Of a stretch of 64,000 bases of DNA, positions 17,369-26,148 are shown one piece after another. Positions within the stretch are counted from its first letter, which is position 1. Each line of letters starts with the position of its first letter. This DNA comes from Streptomyces sp. SolWspMP-5a-2. Its GTDB lineage: Bacteria; Actinomycetota; Actinomycetes; Streptomycetales; Streptomycetaceae. Under the pieces are notes generated by a model. That model searched no databases. It saw nothing but the letters and a program-made list of their open reading frames with translations, and was not told the origin of the DNA. Both the position numbers and the translations under genes were made by a program. Location of the stretch: positions 17,873 to 81,872 of the forward strand of contig NZ_FMCI01000168.1 in assembly GCF_900091845.1 (NCBI RefSeq), given 5' to 3'.

Positions 17369-17791
17369 TCAGGTGCCGTTGGCGGGGACGGGGGGCTGGA
17401 AGCAGGCCGTGACGTCCTTTCCTCGGGAGCAGCGGTACGTCTCCCACTTGTCGGCGACCGTGTCGATGATCCGCAGTCCGCGGCCCCCCGGAACGTCGGA
17501 GGAGGGCTGTCGCGGCGCGGGGAGATCGGACGAACCGTCATGGACGGTCACGTGCAGGCAGTGCTCGTCCCACAGCAGGATCAGCTGGGCGTCGCTGCGC
17601 GCGTGGACGTGCGCGTTGGTGACCAGTTCGGAGACGGTCAGCAGGACGGAGTCCACCACATCGTGCGCGTCGTGCGCCCACTTCAGGGAGTCCAGGTGAT
17701 CCCGTGTCCATTTGCGGGCCTCGGCGAGGCTGCAGTCCATGGGAATGGAACGCACCCAGCCCACCGCCTTCAGTGACGTCTCCTCCGCCAT
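17369..17791 (-). CDS. Anti-sigma-factor-like ATP-binding protein (HATPase, RsbW type)
   Basis: 140 residues from the ATG at 17791. It is a single GHKL ATPase domain: VSELVTNAHVHA is the N box, VHDGSSDLP the G1 box, and PGGRGLRIIDTVAD the G2 region. Such stand-alone domains in Streptomyces act as serine kinases on STAS anti-anti-sigma factors and as anti-sigma factors. No sigma or STAS gene is adjacent here; the nearest STAS gene in the window is at 47 kb. Confidence 0.85.
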   Translation of the reverse strand: MAEETSLKAVGWVRSIPMDCSLAEARKWTRDHLDSLKWAHDAHDVVDSVLLTVSELVTNAHVHARSDAQLILLWDEHCLHVTVHDGSSDLPAPRQPSSDVPGGRGLRIIDTVADKWETYRCSRGKDVTACFQPPVPANGT

Positions 17792-17899
17792 TGCGACTCC
17801 CCTTGTAGACACCGCGTTCGACGTCATGCGCCGTGGAACACACCGGGTGCCCCGCGACGCGCGATTGACGCAGGCGAACTGTGCCGGGCGCTCACGCCC

Positions 17900-19150
17900 T
17901 CAGACCACCCGGCCCGATGGCTGCGGCGCCGGGTCGTAGGCGTCGTCGCGTACGACGTCCCGCAGGCGTACCGCGGCGGTGAGCATGTCCTGGTGGGTGG
18001 TGTACAGAGCGTTGACGCCGAAGCGGAGCAGGTCGGGGGCGCGCATGTCGGCGATCACGCCCTGGGCCGCGAGGGCCTGCACCAGGCCGTAGGCGTGCGG
18101 GTGGCGGAGGGAGACGTGGCTGCCCCGGCGCGCCGTGTCGGACGGGGTCACCGGCTCGAAGCCCAGAGGGGTCAGCAACTCTTCGGCGCAGCGCAGGAAG
18201 TAGCCCGTCAGGGAGAGGCTCTTCGCGCGGATCTGCGCGAGGTCCACACCGTCGAACGCCGTCAGCGCCGCTTCGAGCGCGAGCAGGGACAGGATCGGCG
18301 GAGTGCCGATGCGGGCCCGCGCGATGCCCGGCGCCGGGGCGTAGTCGGGGGACATCGCGAAGGGTTCGGCGTGGCCGGTCCAGCCGGTCAGCGGCGTCGT
18401 GAGTGCCGCGTGGTGGCGGCGGGCCGCGTACAGGAAGGCGGGGGCGCCCGGTCCTCCGGAGAGGAACTTGTAGCCGCAGCCGACGGCCAGGTCGACGCCC
18501 AGCTCGTCGACGTCCACCGGGAGCGCGCCGGCGGCATGGCACAGGTCCCACAGGACGAGCGCGCCCGCGCGGTGCGTGGCGTCGGTCAGGGCCCGCATGT
18601 CGTACAGCTCGCCGGTGCGGAAGTCGACGGGCGAGTAGCTGACGACGGCGACCCGGTGCCCCTCGGACGCGAGGAATCCGTCGAGGTCGGCCGGTGCCAC
18701 GTGCCTGACCTCCAGGCTCTCGCGGCCGGCGACCGCCTCGGCCAGGTAGCGGTCCGTCGGGAAGTGTCCCGGGTCGGTGACGAGGAGCGGGCGGTCCGGG
18801 CGCAGCGCGGCGGCGGCGCCGAGCGCGCTGAACAACTGCACGCTCGTCGAGTCGCCCGCGACCGTCTGCCCGGCGGCGGCGCCGATGAGGCGGCCGATGG
18901 CGTCGCCCACCCTCAGGGGCGCGTCCCACCAGCCGTGCTCGTTCCACGACCTGATCAGGCCGGTTCCCCACTGGCGGTGCACGACGTCGGTGAGGACCGG
19001 TGCCACCGCGGCGGGCAGCGGCCCCAGGGAGTTGCCGTCGAGGTAGACCACTCCCCCGGGCAGCAGGAAGCGGTCCCGGAGCGGGGCGAGCGGGTCGTCG
19101 GCGTCGAGCTTCGCGGCCTCGTCGCCGATCGTGGCGGCAGCGGTCGTCAC
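17900..19150 (-). CDS. antP: Kynureninase AntP
   Basis: 416 residues, PLP enzyme that cleaves kynurenine to anthranilate and alanine. The PLP lysine lies in GCGYKFLSGGPGAP; LDGNSLGPLP near the start, SYSPVDFRTGELYD and LWDLCHAAGALPVD (PLP-binding Asp) are all typical. GTG start at 19150 overlaps the antO stop (GTGA). Last gene of the antHIJKLMNOP operon. In antimycin clusters antP is an optional gene that dedicates a kynureninase to making the anthranilate precursor; its presence together with antQ defines the long-form cluster. Confidence 0.95.
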   Translation of the reverse strand: MTTAAATIGDEAAKLDADDPLAPLRDRFLLPGGVVYLDGNSLGPLPAAVAPVLTDVVHRQWGTGLIRSWNEHGWWDAPLRVGDAIGRLIGAAAGQTVAGDSTSVQLFSALGAAAALRPDRPLLVTDPGHFPTDRYLAEAVAGRESLEVRHVAPADLDGFLASEGHRVAVVSYSPVDFRTGELYDMRALTDATHRAGALVLWDLCHAAGALPVDVDELGVDLAVGCGYKFLSGGPGAPAFLYAARRHHAALTTPLTGWTGHAEPFAMSPDYAPAPGIARARIGTPPILSLLALEAALTAFDGVDLAQIRAKSLSLTGYFLRCAEELLTPLGFEPVTPSDTARRGSHVSLRHPHAYGLVQALAAQGVIADMRAPDLLRFGVNALYTTHQDMLTAAVRLRDVVRDDAYDPAPQPSGRVV

Positions 19151-20001
19151 GGTCGGACCTCTTTCCTGTGGGCGGCCGCCATCTCCCGGAGGGTGTCGGC
19201 GACCGCGCGGGCGCCCGGCGCTCCCGGTTCGATGAGCGTGTAGTGGCCGGTGCCGGGCAGGGTGATCGTCCGCAGGTCGTGGTGCACCGCCGCGTAGTCG
19301 CTGAACTGGGTGAGCGGCACCTCCTCGTCGACGGCGCCGTGCAGGAGCACGGTGGGCACCCCGGTGGTGCCCGCCCCGCGCAGCAGGGTGAGCGGGTCGA
19401 CCGCTTCCAGGCGCTCTGCGAACAGTGCCTCGCCGCCCAGGAGTTGGACGGCGGCGCCGTTGCTCAGGTCGTCGCGCCTGGTCGCGGCGAGGTCGGTCAG
19501 CGGGGCGAGCGCCAGGACGCCCGTGGGCAGGTCGCCTGTGGTGTGCCAGGGCGAGTCGGCGGGCAGCAGCCCCCGGGCCGCGCTCCACAGGGCGAGGTGG
19601 CCGCCGGAGCAGTGGCCGGCGAGGACGTAGGGGCGTCCCTTCGGCAGGGTCGCCACGATCCGCGCGATGTCGTCGAACGTCTCCGGGTAGCCACCCGCGC
19701 CGCCCGACCTGCGGAATCCGGGGAGCAGGACGTCGAAGCCCTGCTGGGAGAGGTAGGCCGCGAACGGGGTGAGGTGCATCCGGTCGTAGCGCCAGTATCC
19801 GCCGTGCAGGAGGATCACCAGCGGGGCGTCGGGGTCGTCGGACGGCCACGCGTCGTAGACCTGGTGGGGGTGGTCCCCGTAGCGGCCGTGCGACGGTGCC
19901 AGGACCGGTTTCAGGCTCAGGACCCGCCGCTCCTCCTCGGCCGCGAACGCGGAGATCGTCCTCTCGGTCCCCGTGCCGGTCCCCGTCGTCTCAGAGCTCA
20001 C
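19147..20001 (-). CDS. antO: N-formyltransferase AntO (alpha/beta-hydrolase fold)
   Basis: 284 residues from the GTG at 20001, 11 bases inside antN. The fold and HGGYW oxyanion motif (residues 66-70) match kynurenine formamidases. In those enzymes the nucleophile motif is GHSAG; here it reads GHCSG, so the nucleophile position is Cys131. Asp225 (HGAVDEE) and His253 (GTGHYT) complete a Cys-Asp-His triad. AntO is established in antimycin biosynthesis as the N-formyltransferase that makes the 3-formamidosalicylate head group. A cysteine acyl-enzyme would suit transfer over hydrolysis (inference), with N-formylkynurenine from AntN as a possible donor. Confidence 0.9.
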   Translation of the reverse strand: MSSETTGTGTGTERTISAFAAEEERRVLSLKPVLAPSHGRYGDHPHQVYDAWPSDDPDAPLVILLHGGYWRYDRMHLTPFAAYLSQQGFDVLLPGFRRSGGAGGYPETFDDIARIVATLPKGRPYVLAGHCSGGHLALWSAARGLLPADSPWHTTGDLPTGVLALAPLTDLAATRRDDLSNGAAVQLLGGEALFAERLEAVDPLTLLRGAGTTGVPTVLLHGAVDEEVPLTQFSDYAAVHHDLRTITLPGTGHYTLIEPGAPGARAVADTLREMAAAHRKEVRP

Positions 20002-20836
20002 CGCGCACCTGCCACAGTTCGGGGAAGACCGGGAGGGACGCGCGCCGCTCCAGCCAGGCCAGTCCCGAGGAGCCGGCGCTGCCGGGCTTGGCGCCCATGG
20101 CACGGCGGACGACCATGATGTGGTCGAAGCGCCAGCGCGCCACCAGTTCGGCGATGTCGGTGAGCTGCTCGCCCAGGGCCAGCAGTTCGTGGCGGGGCGC
20201 GGCGTAGATCTCGCGCCATGCCGCGACCACCCCCGGGTCCGACGCGTACGGGGCGGTGACGTCCCGTTCCACGACGTGCTCCGGGACGGGCAGTCCGCGC
20301 CGGTGCAGGAAGCGCAGCACCTCGTCGTAGAGGGAGGCCGCGCGGTACGTCTCGGCCAGCGCCTCGTGGACCAGGGGGTCGCCGCGGTGGTTGTTCAGCA
20401 GGCCCGCGTTCTTCTGGCCGAGGAGGAACTCCAGCCGCCGGTACATGGCCGACTGGAAACCCGAGGCCCTGCCGAACGCCTCCCGGAACGCGTTGAACTG
20501 CATGGGGGTCAGCGCGGCGATGGGCTTCCAGGAGGCGTTGAGCGCGGTCAGGGCGCGGGCGCTGCGGACGAGCGCGTCCGTCCCGGCGTCGAGGTCGTCC
20601 TTGGCGAACGCCTCCCCGGCCGCCTGCCACTCGTGCACGACGAGCGTGAACCACAGCTCCATCACCTGCGTGGTGACGAGGAAGCCCATCTCGTCCGCCG
20701 CTTCGGTCAGCGGCTGCTGGAGCGCGTTCAGCACGGACGCGTGCACGTATGTGTCGTAGGGGCTCGGGCCCTCGAGGGGCTCGGTCGAGGTCGGGTCCGC
20801 GGCCGGCTCGGCGACGGCGGACAGGCTGTCGGTCAT
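19991..20836 (-). CDS. antN: Tryptophan 2,3-dioxygenase AntN
   Basis: 281 residues, normal TDO length. It opens the indole ring of tryptophan to N-formylkynurenine using heme and O2, the committed step toward anthranilate. Visible features: YDTYVHASVLNALQQP, QVMELWF, AMYRRLEFLLG, and near the C-terminus DHIMVVRRAMG with the heme-ligand His, followed by KPGSAGSSG. Lies 56 bases after antM in the same operon. Its placement in the cluster makes precursor supply independent of primary metabolism. Confidence 0.96.
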   Translation of the reverse strand: MTDSLSAVAEPAADPTSTEPLEGPSPYDTYVHASVLNALQQPLTEAADEMGFLVTTQVMELWFTLVVHEWQAAGEAFAKDDLDAGTDALVRSARALTALNASWKPIAALTPMQFNAFREAFGRASGFQSAMYRRLEFLLGQKNAGLLNNHRGDPLVHEALAETYRAASLYDEVLRFLHRRGLPVPEHVVERDVTAPYASDPGVVAAWREIYAAPRHELLALGEQLTDIAELVARWRFDHIMVVRRAMGAKPGSAGSSGLAWLERRASLPVFPELWQVRGEL

Positions 20837-20892
20837 GGCTCTCCTTGTGCGGCGGTGCGGCTGAGCGGCGGTGCGGTGTGCGGACCGCGGTC

Positions 20893-21681
20893 TCAGACGC
20901 CGATGTGGACGCCGCCCGAGGCGTCCATCCACTGGCCGGTCACCCAGCGGGCGTCGTCGCTCGCCACGAACGACACGACGTCGGCGATGTCCGCGGGCTG
21001 GCCGAGACGGCCGAAGACGGAGGCGTCCGAGTAGCGCTGCCGGATCTCCGGAACGCTGAGGGTGGGGTTGATCTCCGTCTCGGTGAAGCCGGGCGCGACG
21101 CTGTTGACCGTGATGCCGCGCGGGCCCAGCTCCGTGGCGAGGCTGAGGGTGAGGTAGTCCAGGGCGGCCTTGGTCATGGTGTAGGAGACGATCGCGGGGA
21201 AGCCGACCCGGGTGGCCACGGAGGAGATGTTCACGATCCGGCCGCCGTCGCGCAGCCGGTCGAGACCGTGCTGGATGATGAAGAACGGCGCCTTCGTGTT
21301 GATCGCGAAGACCCGGTCGTAGTCCTCCTCGGTCACGTGCGCGATGGGGCGCGGGACGGTGATCCCGGCGTTGTTGACGAGGATGTCGAGCCCCGTCCCC
21401 TGGCCGGGTCCGGCGTCCTGCTCGGCCAGGGCGCGGTCGAAGGCCTCCCAGAGGGTGACGGCGTCGCCGGCCACGCCCAGCTCGGCCCGGACGGCGAACG
21501 CGCGGCCGCCCTCGGCGGTGATCTCCCCGACCGTCCGCTCGGCCGCCGTCTCGTCGTGTCCGTAGTGGACCGCGACCAGGGCGCCCTCGCGGGCCAGGCG
21601 GCGGCTGATGGCCCGCCCGATGCCGCGGCTGCCGCCGGTGACCAGGGCGGTCCTGCCCTCGTGCCGCATGTCGGTGGTCAA
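20893..21681 (-). CDS. antM: Discrete ketoreductase AntM (SDR)
   Basis: 262 residues. Classical SDR: cofactor motif VTGGSRGIGRAIS, NNAGITVPRP, catalytic Ser in ISSVATRVG, and YTMTK with the Tyr/Lys pair; the C-terminus is of the 3-oxoacyl-ACP reductase type. In antimycin assembly AntM reduces the C-8 keto group formed by the PKS module, which lacks its own KR. The best start is the TTG at 21681: AGGAG lies six bases upstream, whereas the downstream ATG (21669) is too far from it. That unusual start may keep expression low. Confidence 0.92.
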   Translation of the reverse strand: MTTDMRHEGRTALVTGGSRGIGRAISRRLAREGALVAVHYGHDETAAERTVGEITAEGGRAFAVRAELGVAGDAVTLWEAFDRALAEQDAGPGQGTGLDILVNNAGITVPRPIAHVTEEDYDRVFAINTKAPFFIIQHGLDRLRDGGRIVNISSVATRVGFPAIVSYTMTKAALDYLTLSLATELGPRGITVNSVAPGFTETEINPTLSVPEIRQRYSDASVFGRLGQPADIADVVSFVASDDARWVTGQWMDASGGVHIGV

Positions 21682-21724
21682 CTCAGTCTCCTGTCACGTA
21701 CGGGTGTGTCGGTTCCGGGGGCGG

Positions 21725-22882
21725 TCACGCGTCGAAGTCGAGCGTGACCTCGGCGGTGCGGGGCCGGGCGCGGCAGACGAGCGTGTAGCCCGCCGCCAGT
21801 TCCTCGGTGTCGAGGGCGTACTGCCCGCCCGCGAGGTCCACTTGGCCGGTCAGGACCTTGGCGCGGCACGTGCCGCACACCCCTTCGCGGCAGGCGTACG
21901 GCACGTCGGGGTGCGCCCGCAGCAGCGCGTCGAGGAGGACGTCCTCGCGCGGCTCCGTGGTGACGGCGGCACGGCGACCGCCGAAGAGGGCGGTGATCCG
22001 GGCGCCGGGCGCCGGCGTCGGAGGGGGCGTGCCCTCCCGCTCCGGAGTCCGGGGCGTCCCGGACGGCGCGGTGAAGGTCTCCGAGCGGACGGCCGCCGGG
22101 TCGGCGCCCTGATCGAGCAGCGCCTGTCGCGTCTCCGTGATCAGCCCGTCCGGACCGCACAGCGCGAACGCCGTGCCGGGACCGGGGCGGGCGTCCAGCG
22201 CGGCGAGCAGCCGTGGCAGTTTCGCGGTGTCGACGCGTCCGCTGACCAGTTCGCTGCCGCGGTCCTCGCGGGTGAGGACGTGCAGCGCGGTGAACCGGTC
22301 GACGAACGCGTCCTTCAGCTCGGCGAGTTCGTCCGCCAGCAGGGCCGTCGCGGTGGTGGGGACCGCGTGGACCAGGGAGACCCGGCAGGCGGGGTCCTCG
22401 CGCAGCACCGCCGCCGCCATCGTGATCAGCGGGGTGATGCCGGAGCCGCCCGCGATGAGCACGTGGTGCGCGCCGGGCAGCTCCGGCAGGGCGAAGGTGC
22501 CGCCGGGCGGGCCGAGTTCGAGGGTGTCCCCGGTGGCCAGGGTGGTCGTGGCGTACGCGCCGTAGCCGTCGGGGGCGCCCCGCTTGATGACCAGCCGGAA
22601 GGCGTCCGGGTCGCCGGGCGGCGGGCACACCGAGTAGCTGCGGCGCAGTTCGTGTCCGGGGCGGCGGTGCCGGACGACGACGTGGTCGCCGGGCCGGTGG
22701 GCGAAGGTGTCCCGCAGGTCGTCGGGGACGCGCAGGGTGACCGCGACCGCCTCCTCGGTCAGCCTGCGCACGCCGGTGACGGTCAGCCGGTGCCAGCCCG
22801 TGCGCCGGGGCCGCGGCGCCCGGGGGCCGGGAGCGGGGGCGTCCGTGTCCGGAGGGGCGAAGTCGTCCAAGGGAAGCCTCAT
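21725..22882 (-). CDS. antL: AntL, reductase of the anthraniloyl oxygenase (PaaE-like)
   Basis: 385 residues. FAD/NAD(P)H oxidoreductase module (RRSYSVCPPP flavin site, GGSGITPL nucleotide site) followed by a plant-type 2Fe-2S ferredoxin domain with YACREGVCGTCRAKV and a final LVC. It passes electrons from NADPH to the AntH/AntJ diiron core. Start ATG overlaps the antK stop (ATGA). A proline-rich linker of about 30 residues joins the two domains. Confidence 0.95.
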   Translation of the reverse strand: MRLPLDDFAPPDTDAPAPGPRAPRPRRTGWHRLTVTGVRRLTEEAVAVTLRVPDDLRDTFAHRPGDHVVVRHRRPGHELRRSYSVCPPPGDPDAFRLVIKRGAPDGYGAYATTTLATGDTLELGPPGGTFALPELPGAHHVLIAGGSGITPLITMAAAVLREDPACRVSLVHAVPTTATALLADELAELKDAFVDRFTALHVLTREDRGSELVSGRVDTAKLPRLLAALDARPGPGTAFALCGPDGLITETRQALLDQGADPAAVRSETFTAPSGTPRTPEREGTPPPTPAPGARITALFGGRRAAVTTEPREDVLLDALLRAHPDVPYACREGVCGTCRAKVLTGQVDLAGGQYALDTEELAAGYTLVCRARPRTAEVTLDFDA

Positions 22883-23385
22883 ACCGTGCTCATGTGCGGG
22901 AACGTCTCCCGGCACGCCGTGCACCGCAGCACCGACTGGCAGCGGGTGGCGCCGAAGGCGCTGTGCGGCCGGGTGGCCCGCGATCCGCAGTGCGGGCAGG
23001 GGACGCTGCCCAGTGCGACCGTGACGGGTCCGCCCGGCCCGGTGGCGTCGGCGGGGACGGGCGGCGCGATGCCGTGCGCCGCCAGCTTCCGCCGCCCGGC
23101 CGGGGTGATGCGCTCCGTCGTCCACGCTGGTGCGAGCACCTGCCGTACGCGCCCGTCGGGGTGGCCGCAGGCGGCGAGGACCTCCTCGACGGCGGAGGTG
23201 ATGGCGGGCAGGGCGGGGCAGCCCAGGAACGTCGGGGTGATCTGCACCTCCAGCACGCCGTCCGCGTCCGGCGCCACGGAGTGGACGACGCCGAGGTCGC
23301 CGAGGCCGATCATCGGCAGCTCGGGGTCGGGCACGCTCTCGACCCGGGCCCGGACCTCCTCGGTGGAGCGGCGGTACGCGCTCAC
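22879..23385 (-). CDS. antK: AntK (PaaD-like) oxygenase maturation subunit
   Basis: 168 residues from a GTG overlapping the antJ stop (GTGA). N-terminal MIP18/DUF59-type domain with PDPELPMIGLGDLG and TFLGCPALPAI, then a C-terminal zinc-ribbon-like tail, CPHCG ... CTAC. PaaD proteins are thought to help iron loading of the multicomponent oxygenase. Needed with AntHIJL to convert carrier-bound anthranilate into 3-aminosalicylate. Confidence 0.93.
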   Translation of the reverse strand: MSAYRRSTEEVRARVESVPDPELPMIGLGDLGVVHSVAPDADGVLEVQITPTFLGCPALPAITSAVEEVLAACGHPDGRVRQVLAPAWTTERITPAGRRKLAAHGIAPPVPADATGPGGPVTVALGSVPCPHCGSRATRPHSAFGATRCQSVLRCTACRETFPHMSTV

Positions 23386-24179
23386 CAGGTGCCTCCCGGG
23401 AACTGGCGCCGCACCGACTGGAGTTCGGCGACGAGCACGCCGAACTCCTCCAGGTGCAGACCGTCGCGTCCGCCGCGGGCCTGCCAGCGGGGCGCCGGGA
23501 CGGTGAGACCGGCGCCCGCGACGACCTCGCCGACCTCCCGCTCCCACGACGGGCGCACCGAGGCGGGCCCCGGCACGGTTCCGGCGGCGGCGAGGCGGGA
23601 CACCAGGTCGTCCTCCTCGAAGAGTTCGGCGGTGTAGGGCCACACCCGGTCCAGGCCCGCCTGCATGCGCCGGGCGCTCTCCGGGGTGCCGAGGCCGAGG
23701 CGCCGCGTCCAGTCGTCGGCGTGCCGCCGGTGGAAGGCGACCTCGGTCGCGGCCCGCGCCCCGAACCCGGCGAGGTCGGGGTCCGGGCCGTCGGCCAGCG
23801 CCCGGTAGTACAGGACCGCGTAGTGCGTGTAGACGAGCTGACGGGCGACGGTCACCGCGAAGTCCCCGTTCGGCAGTTCCGTCACGAGGGCGTTGGTGAA
23901 CTCGCGGTCCGCGCGGGCGAAGGCGTAGTCGTCCTCGGTGCGGCCGGTCCCGTCGAGCCCGCCGGCCCGGGTGTACAGGGTCCGGGCGTGGCCGACCAGG
24001 TCGAGGGCGATGTTCGAGAGGGCCAGGTCCTCCTCGATCGTCGGCGCCCGGGTGATCCACTGGCACAGCCGCTGGCCGAGGACGAGCGCGTCGTCGCCGA
24101 GGCGCAGCAGGTGCGCGGCGAGATCGGGGTCCTGGCCGGTGCGGGCGGTCTCCGCGGCCGTGTCACTGGTCGTGGTCAC
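23382..24179 (-). CDS. antJ: AntJ (PaaC-like) structural subunit of the oxygenase
   Basis: 265 residues from GTG 24179. A ferritin-like four-helix protein of the PaaC type: LGDDALVLGQRLCQWITRAP, LALSNIALDLVGHAR, and EVAFHRRHADDW. PaaC is the catalytically inactive scaffold for PaaA. The gene overlaps antI by 17 bases and antK by 4, so the subunits are translated as a chain. Confidence 0.95.
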   Translation of the reverse strand: MTTTSDTAAETARTGQDPDLAAHLLRLGDDALVLGQRLCQWITRAPTIEEDLALSNIALDLVGHARTLYTRAGGLDGTGRTEDDYAFARADREFTNALVTELPNGDFAVTVARQLVYTHYAVLYYRALADGPDPDLAGFGARAATEVAFHRRHADDWTRRLGLGTPESARRMQAGLDRVWPYTAELFEEDDLVSRLAAAGTVPGPASVRPSWEREVGEVVAGAGLTVPAPRWQARGGRDGLHLEEFGVLVAELQSVRRQFPGGTW

Positions 24180-24498
24180 CGTCGGACCCCCTCTCGTCCG
24201 GTCCGGTCAGCGGGGCGTACTGCTCCGGGTACCGGTACGGCTTGTGCCGGGCGTTGCCGAAGTAGGGGTCGCGCTCGGCCGGGGAGACCGCGTGCACGGC
24301 GTCCGAGCGGACCACCCACAGGGACAGCGGGTCGCCCCGGCGGACGTAGAGGTCGCGGGCGCGGCCGAGGGCCATGTCGGCGTCGTCCGCCCGGACCGAT
24401 CCCATGTGCTGGTGCGACAGGCCCCGGCGGGGCCGCAGGAAGACCTCCCAGGACGCGGGCGCGCCCTCCCGCTCCGTGCCGGTGGGTGTGCTGCTCAT
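24163..24498 (-). CDS. antI: AntI (PaaB-like) small subunit of the oxygenase
   Basis: 111 residues. PaaB family: [19 protein letters not shown] near residue 17, [12 protein letters not shown], and [14 protein letters not shown]. It bridges the PaaA/PaaC heterodimers in the phenylacetyl-CoA epoxidase complex, and by analogy AntH/AntJ here. ATG overlaps the antH stop (ATGA). Confidence 0.95.
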   Translation of the reverse strand: MSSTPTGTEREGAPASWEVFLRPRRGLSHQHMGSVRADDADMALGRARDLYVRRGDPLSLWVVRSDAVHAVSPAERDPYFGNARHKPYRYPEQYAPLTGPDERGSDGDHDQ

Positions 24499-25550
24499 GC
24501 GGGCTCCTCCGTGCGGCCGTCGGCGTCCTCCCGGGCGGCGTACGCGGCCGACGCCTCCCGCACCCACGCGCCGTCCTCGTGCGCGGCGCGCCGGTGCGCG
24601 ATCCGCTGCCGGGCCCAGTGCGTGTCGTCGCCGAGCGCGTCGCGGTAGGTCTCCCAGTCGACGGGGGTGAAGTCGTAGTGGCCGCGCTCCTCGTTCCAGC
24701 GGATCGCCGGGTCGGGCAGGGTCAGCCCGAGCCGCTCGGCCTGCGGGACGACGCTGTCGACGAAGCGCGCGCGCAGTTCGTCGTTGGTGTGGCGCTTGAT
24801 GCCCCAGGCGATGGCGCGGCGGGAGACGGCGGCGCCGAGCGCGGCGGTGCGGGCGTCGGCCCCGCCCGCCTCGGTGTCCGGCGGGCCGAACATCAGCGCC
24901 ACGGCGGGCAGCCACCAGCGGTCCACCGCGTCCTGCGCCATCCGCTTCTGCTCGGGCGTCCCCTCGCACAGCGCGCGCATCAGGTCGTACCCCTGCCGTA
25001 CGTGGAAGGCCTCCTCCTGGCAGACGCGGCGCATCGCGCGGGCGTACGGGCCGTAGGAGGTCCGGCACAGGGGGGCCTGGTTGATGACGGCGGCGCCGTC
25101 CGTCAGCCAGGCGATGGCGCCGGTGTCCGCCCAGGTCAGGGCCGGGTGGTTGAAGGTCGCCGCGAAACGCTGCTGGCCGCGGTGGAGGGCGTCGAGGAGT
25201 TCGGCGCGGTCCACGCCGAGGGTCTCGGCGGACGAGTACAGGTAGAGGCCGTGGCCCGCCTCGTCCTGCACCTTGGCGATCAGCACCGACTTGCGGTGCA
25301 GGGACGGCGCCCGGGTCAGCCAGGCGCCCTCGGGCTGCATGCCGATGATCTCGGAGTGGGCGTGCTGGGCGATCTGGCGCAGCAGCATCCGGCGGTAGCC
25401 GTCGGGCATCCAGTCGCGCGGCTCGATCGTCTCACCGGCGGCGATGAGGGCGTCGAAGTGGGCGGGCAACGCGTCCTGGGGGGCGGGCGGCCCGTCCTGC
25501 CGGGCGGCGTGCTGCGGTGCGGCGACCGCCGAGGTCCCGGGCGTGCTCAT
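24495..25550 (-). CDS. antH: AntH (PaaA-like) diiron catalytic subunit
   Basis: 351 residues. The diiron carboxylate ligands typical of PaaA are seen in [19 protein letters not shown] and [13 protein letters not shown]. With AntI, J, K and L it forms a multicomponent oxygenase related to phenylacetyl-CoA epoxidase. In antimycin producers it acts on anthraniloyl-AntG, giving 3-aminosalicylate by epoxidation with a 1,2-shift. First gene of the antHIJKLMNOP operon; the ATG at 25550 follows a very G/C-rich leader without a strong ribosome site. Divergent from antG, and expected to be driven by sigma AntA. Confidence 0.95.
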   Translation of the reverse strand: MSTPGTSAVAAPQHAARQDGPPAPQDALPAHFDALIAAGETIEPRDWMPDGYRRMLLRQIAQHAHSEIIGMQPEGAWLTRAPSLHRKSVLIAKVQDEAGHGLYLYSSAETLGVDRAELLDALHRGQQRFAATFNHPALTWADTGAIAWLTDGAAVINQAPLCRTSYGPYARAMRRVCQEEAFHVRQGYDLMRALCEGTPEQKRMAQDAVDRWWLPAVALMFGPPDTEAGGADARTAALGAAVSRRAIAWGIKRHTNDELRARFVDSVVPQAERLGLTLPDPAIRWNEERGHYDFTPVDWETYRDALGDDTHWARQRIAHRRAAHEDGAWVREASAAYAAREDADGRTEEPA

Positions 25551-25893
25551 ACCGGACCGCCCGCGGCACTCCCGCTGCCGGCCCGCGCCGCCGTCCCGGG
25601 CCGGCGGCCGGCCGGACCCCGTACGCACTGCTTGGGCACTCGCACCACTCCTTCAGCGTCGACACCGCCCCGTGGGCGGCCACAGGCCGCCACGGACCAC
25701 GAGCGGGCCGCGCGGCGGAACCTCCATCCGGAAAGAGGACGGGAGCGGGCCCCGCTATCCCCGCCCCCGCACAACGGCCGCGTGACAAAGGTCACGCCCT
25801 GCCGAGGGAGTGTGACGCGCCCCGCGCTCCTCTGCTTCGGGTGACACATCAGGCCCGCAGGGCGGCAGGCGTGCCGCAGCGAAAGGGGATCTC
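25551..25893. promoter_or_regulatory. Divergent promoter region antH/antG
   Basis: 343 bases between the leftward antHIJKLMNOP and rightward antGF operons, the two operons known to depend on sigma AntA. A related element occurs on each side at similar distance from the ATG: GAAGGAGTGGTGCG on the minus strand (25654-25641, about 90 bases before antH) and GAGGGAGTGTGACG on the plus strand (25804-25817, about 75 bases before antG). They are candidate sigma AntA promoter parts, not proven. A Crp-like palindrome lies at 25781-25796. Confidence 0.5.
25781..25796. promoter_or_regulatory. Crp-like palindrome upstream of antG
   Basis: CGTGAC-AAAG-GTCACG, perfect 6-base arms. It fits both the general Crp/Fnr half-site spacing (GTGA-N6-TCAC) and the GTG(N)6GNCAC form reported for Streptomyces Crp, a global activator of antibiotic clusters. 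About 100 bases before the antG ATG, suitable for control of antGF. Confidence 0.5.
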
Positions 25894-26148
25894 ATGAGCA
25901 CCATCAGGGAGTTGCTGGTCGAACTCACCGGTACCGCCGAGTACGCCGACCCCGGCGCCATCGGTGACGACGTCGACCTCGCCGCGAGCGGTATCGACTC
26001 CGGTGACCTGGTGCGTCTGGTCCTGCTCGTCGAGCAGCGGCTCGGGGTCGAGATCGGCGCCGAGGACATGGAGGAGCTGCGGTCGATCGCCGACTACGAG
26101 CGGTTCGTCGCCGGGCGGTCCACCGCCGGCGCCGGCGGCGGTGCGTGA
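25894..26148 (+). CDS. antG: AntG, discrete carrier protein for anthranilate
   Basis: 84 residues; phosphopantetheine serine in GIDSGDLVRLV near residue 37. AntG carries anthranilate loaded by AntF and presents it to the AntHIJKL oxygenase and then to AntC. Good ribosome site (AAGGGGA). The TGA overlaps the antF start (GTGATG), so carrier and ligase are translated in tandem. Confidence 0.95.
   Translation: MSTIRELLVELTGTAEYADPGAIGDDVDLAASGIDSGDLVRLVLLVEQRLGVEIGAEDMEELRSIADYERFVAGRSTAGAGGGA

Noticed and set aside
19147..20001. Kynurenine formamidase
   Set aside because: Fold agrees, but the serine nucleophile is Cys and the gene occupies the antO position; formyltransferase is the better call.
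21725..25550. Phenylacetate catabolism (paaABCDE)
   Set aside because: The five genes match PaaA-E, but no phenylacetate-CoA ligase or ring-opening genes are present and they lie in an antimycin cluster with tryptophan-to-anthranilate genes.
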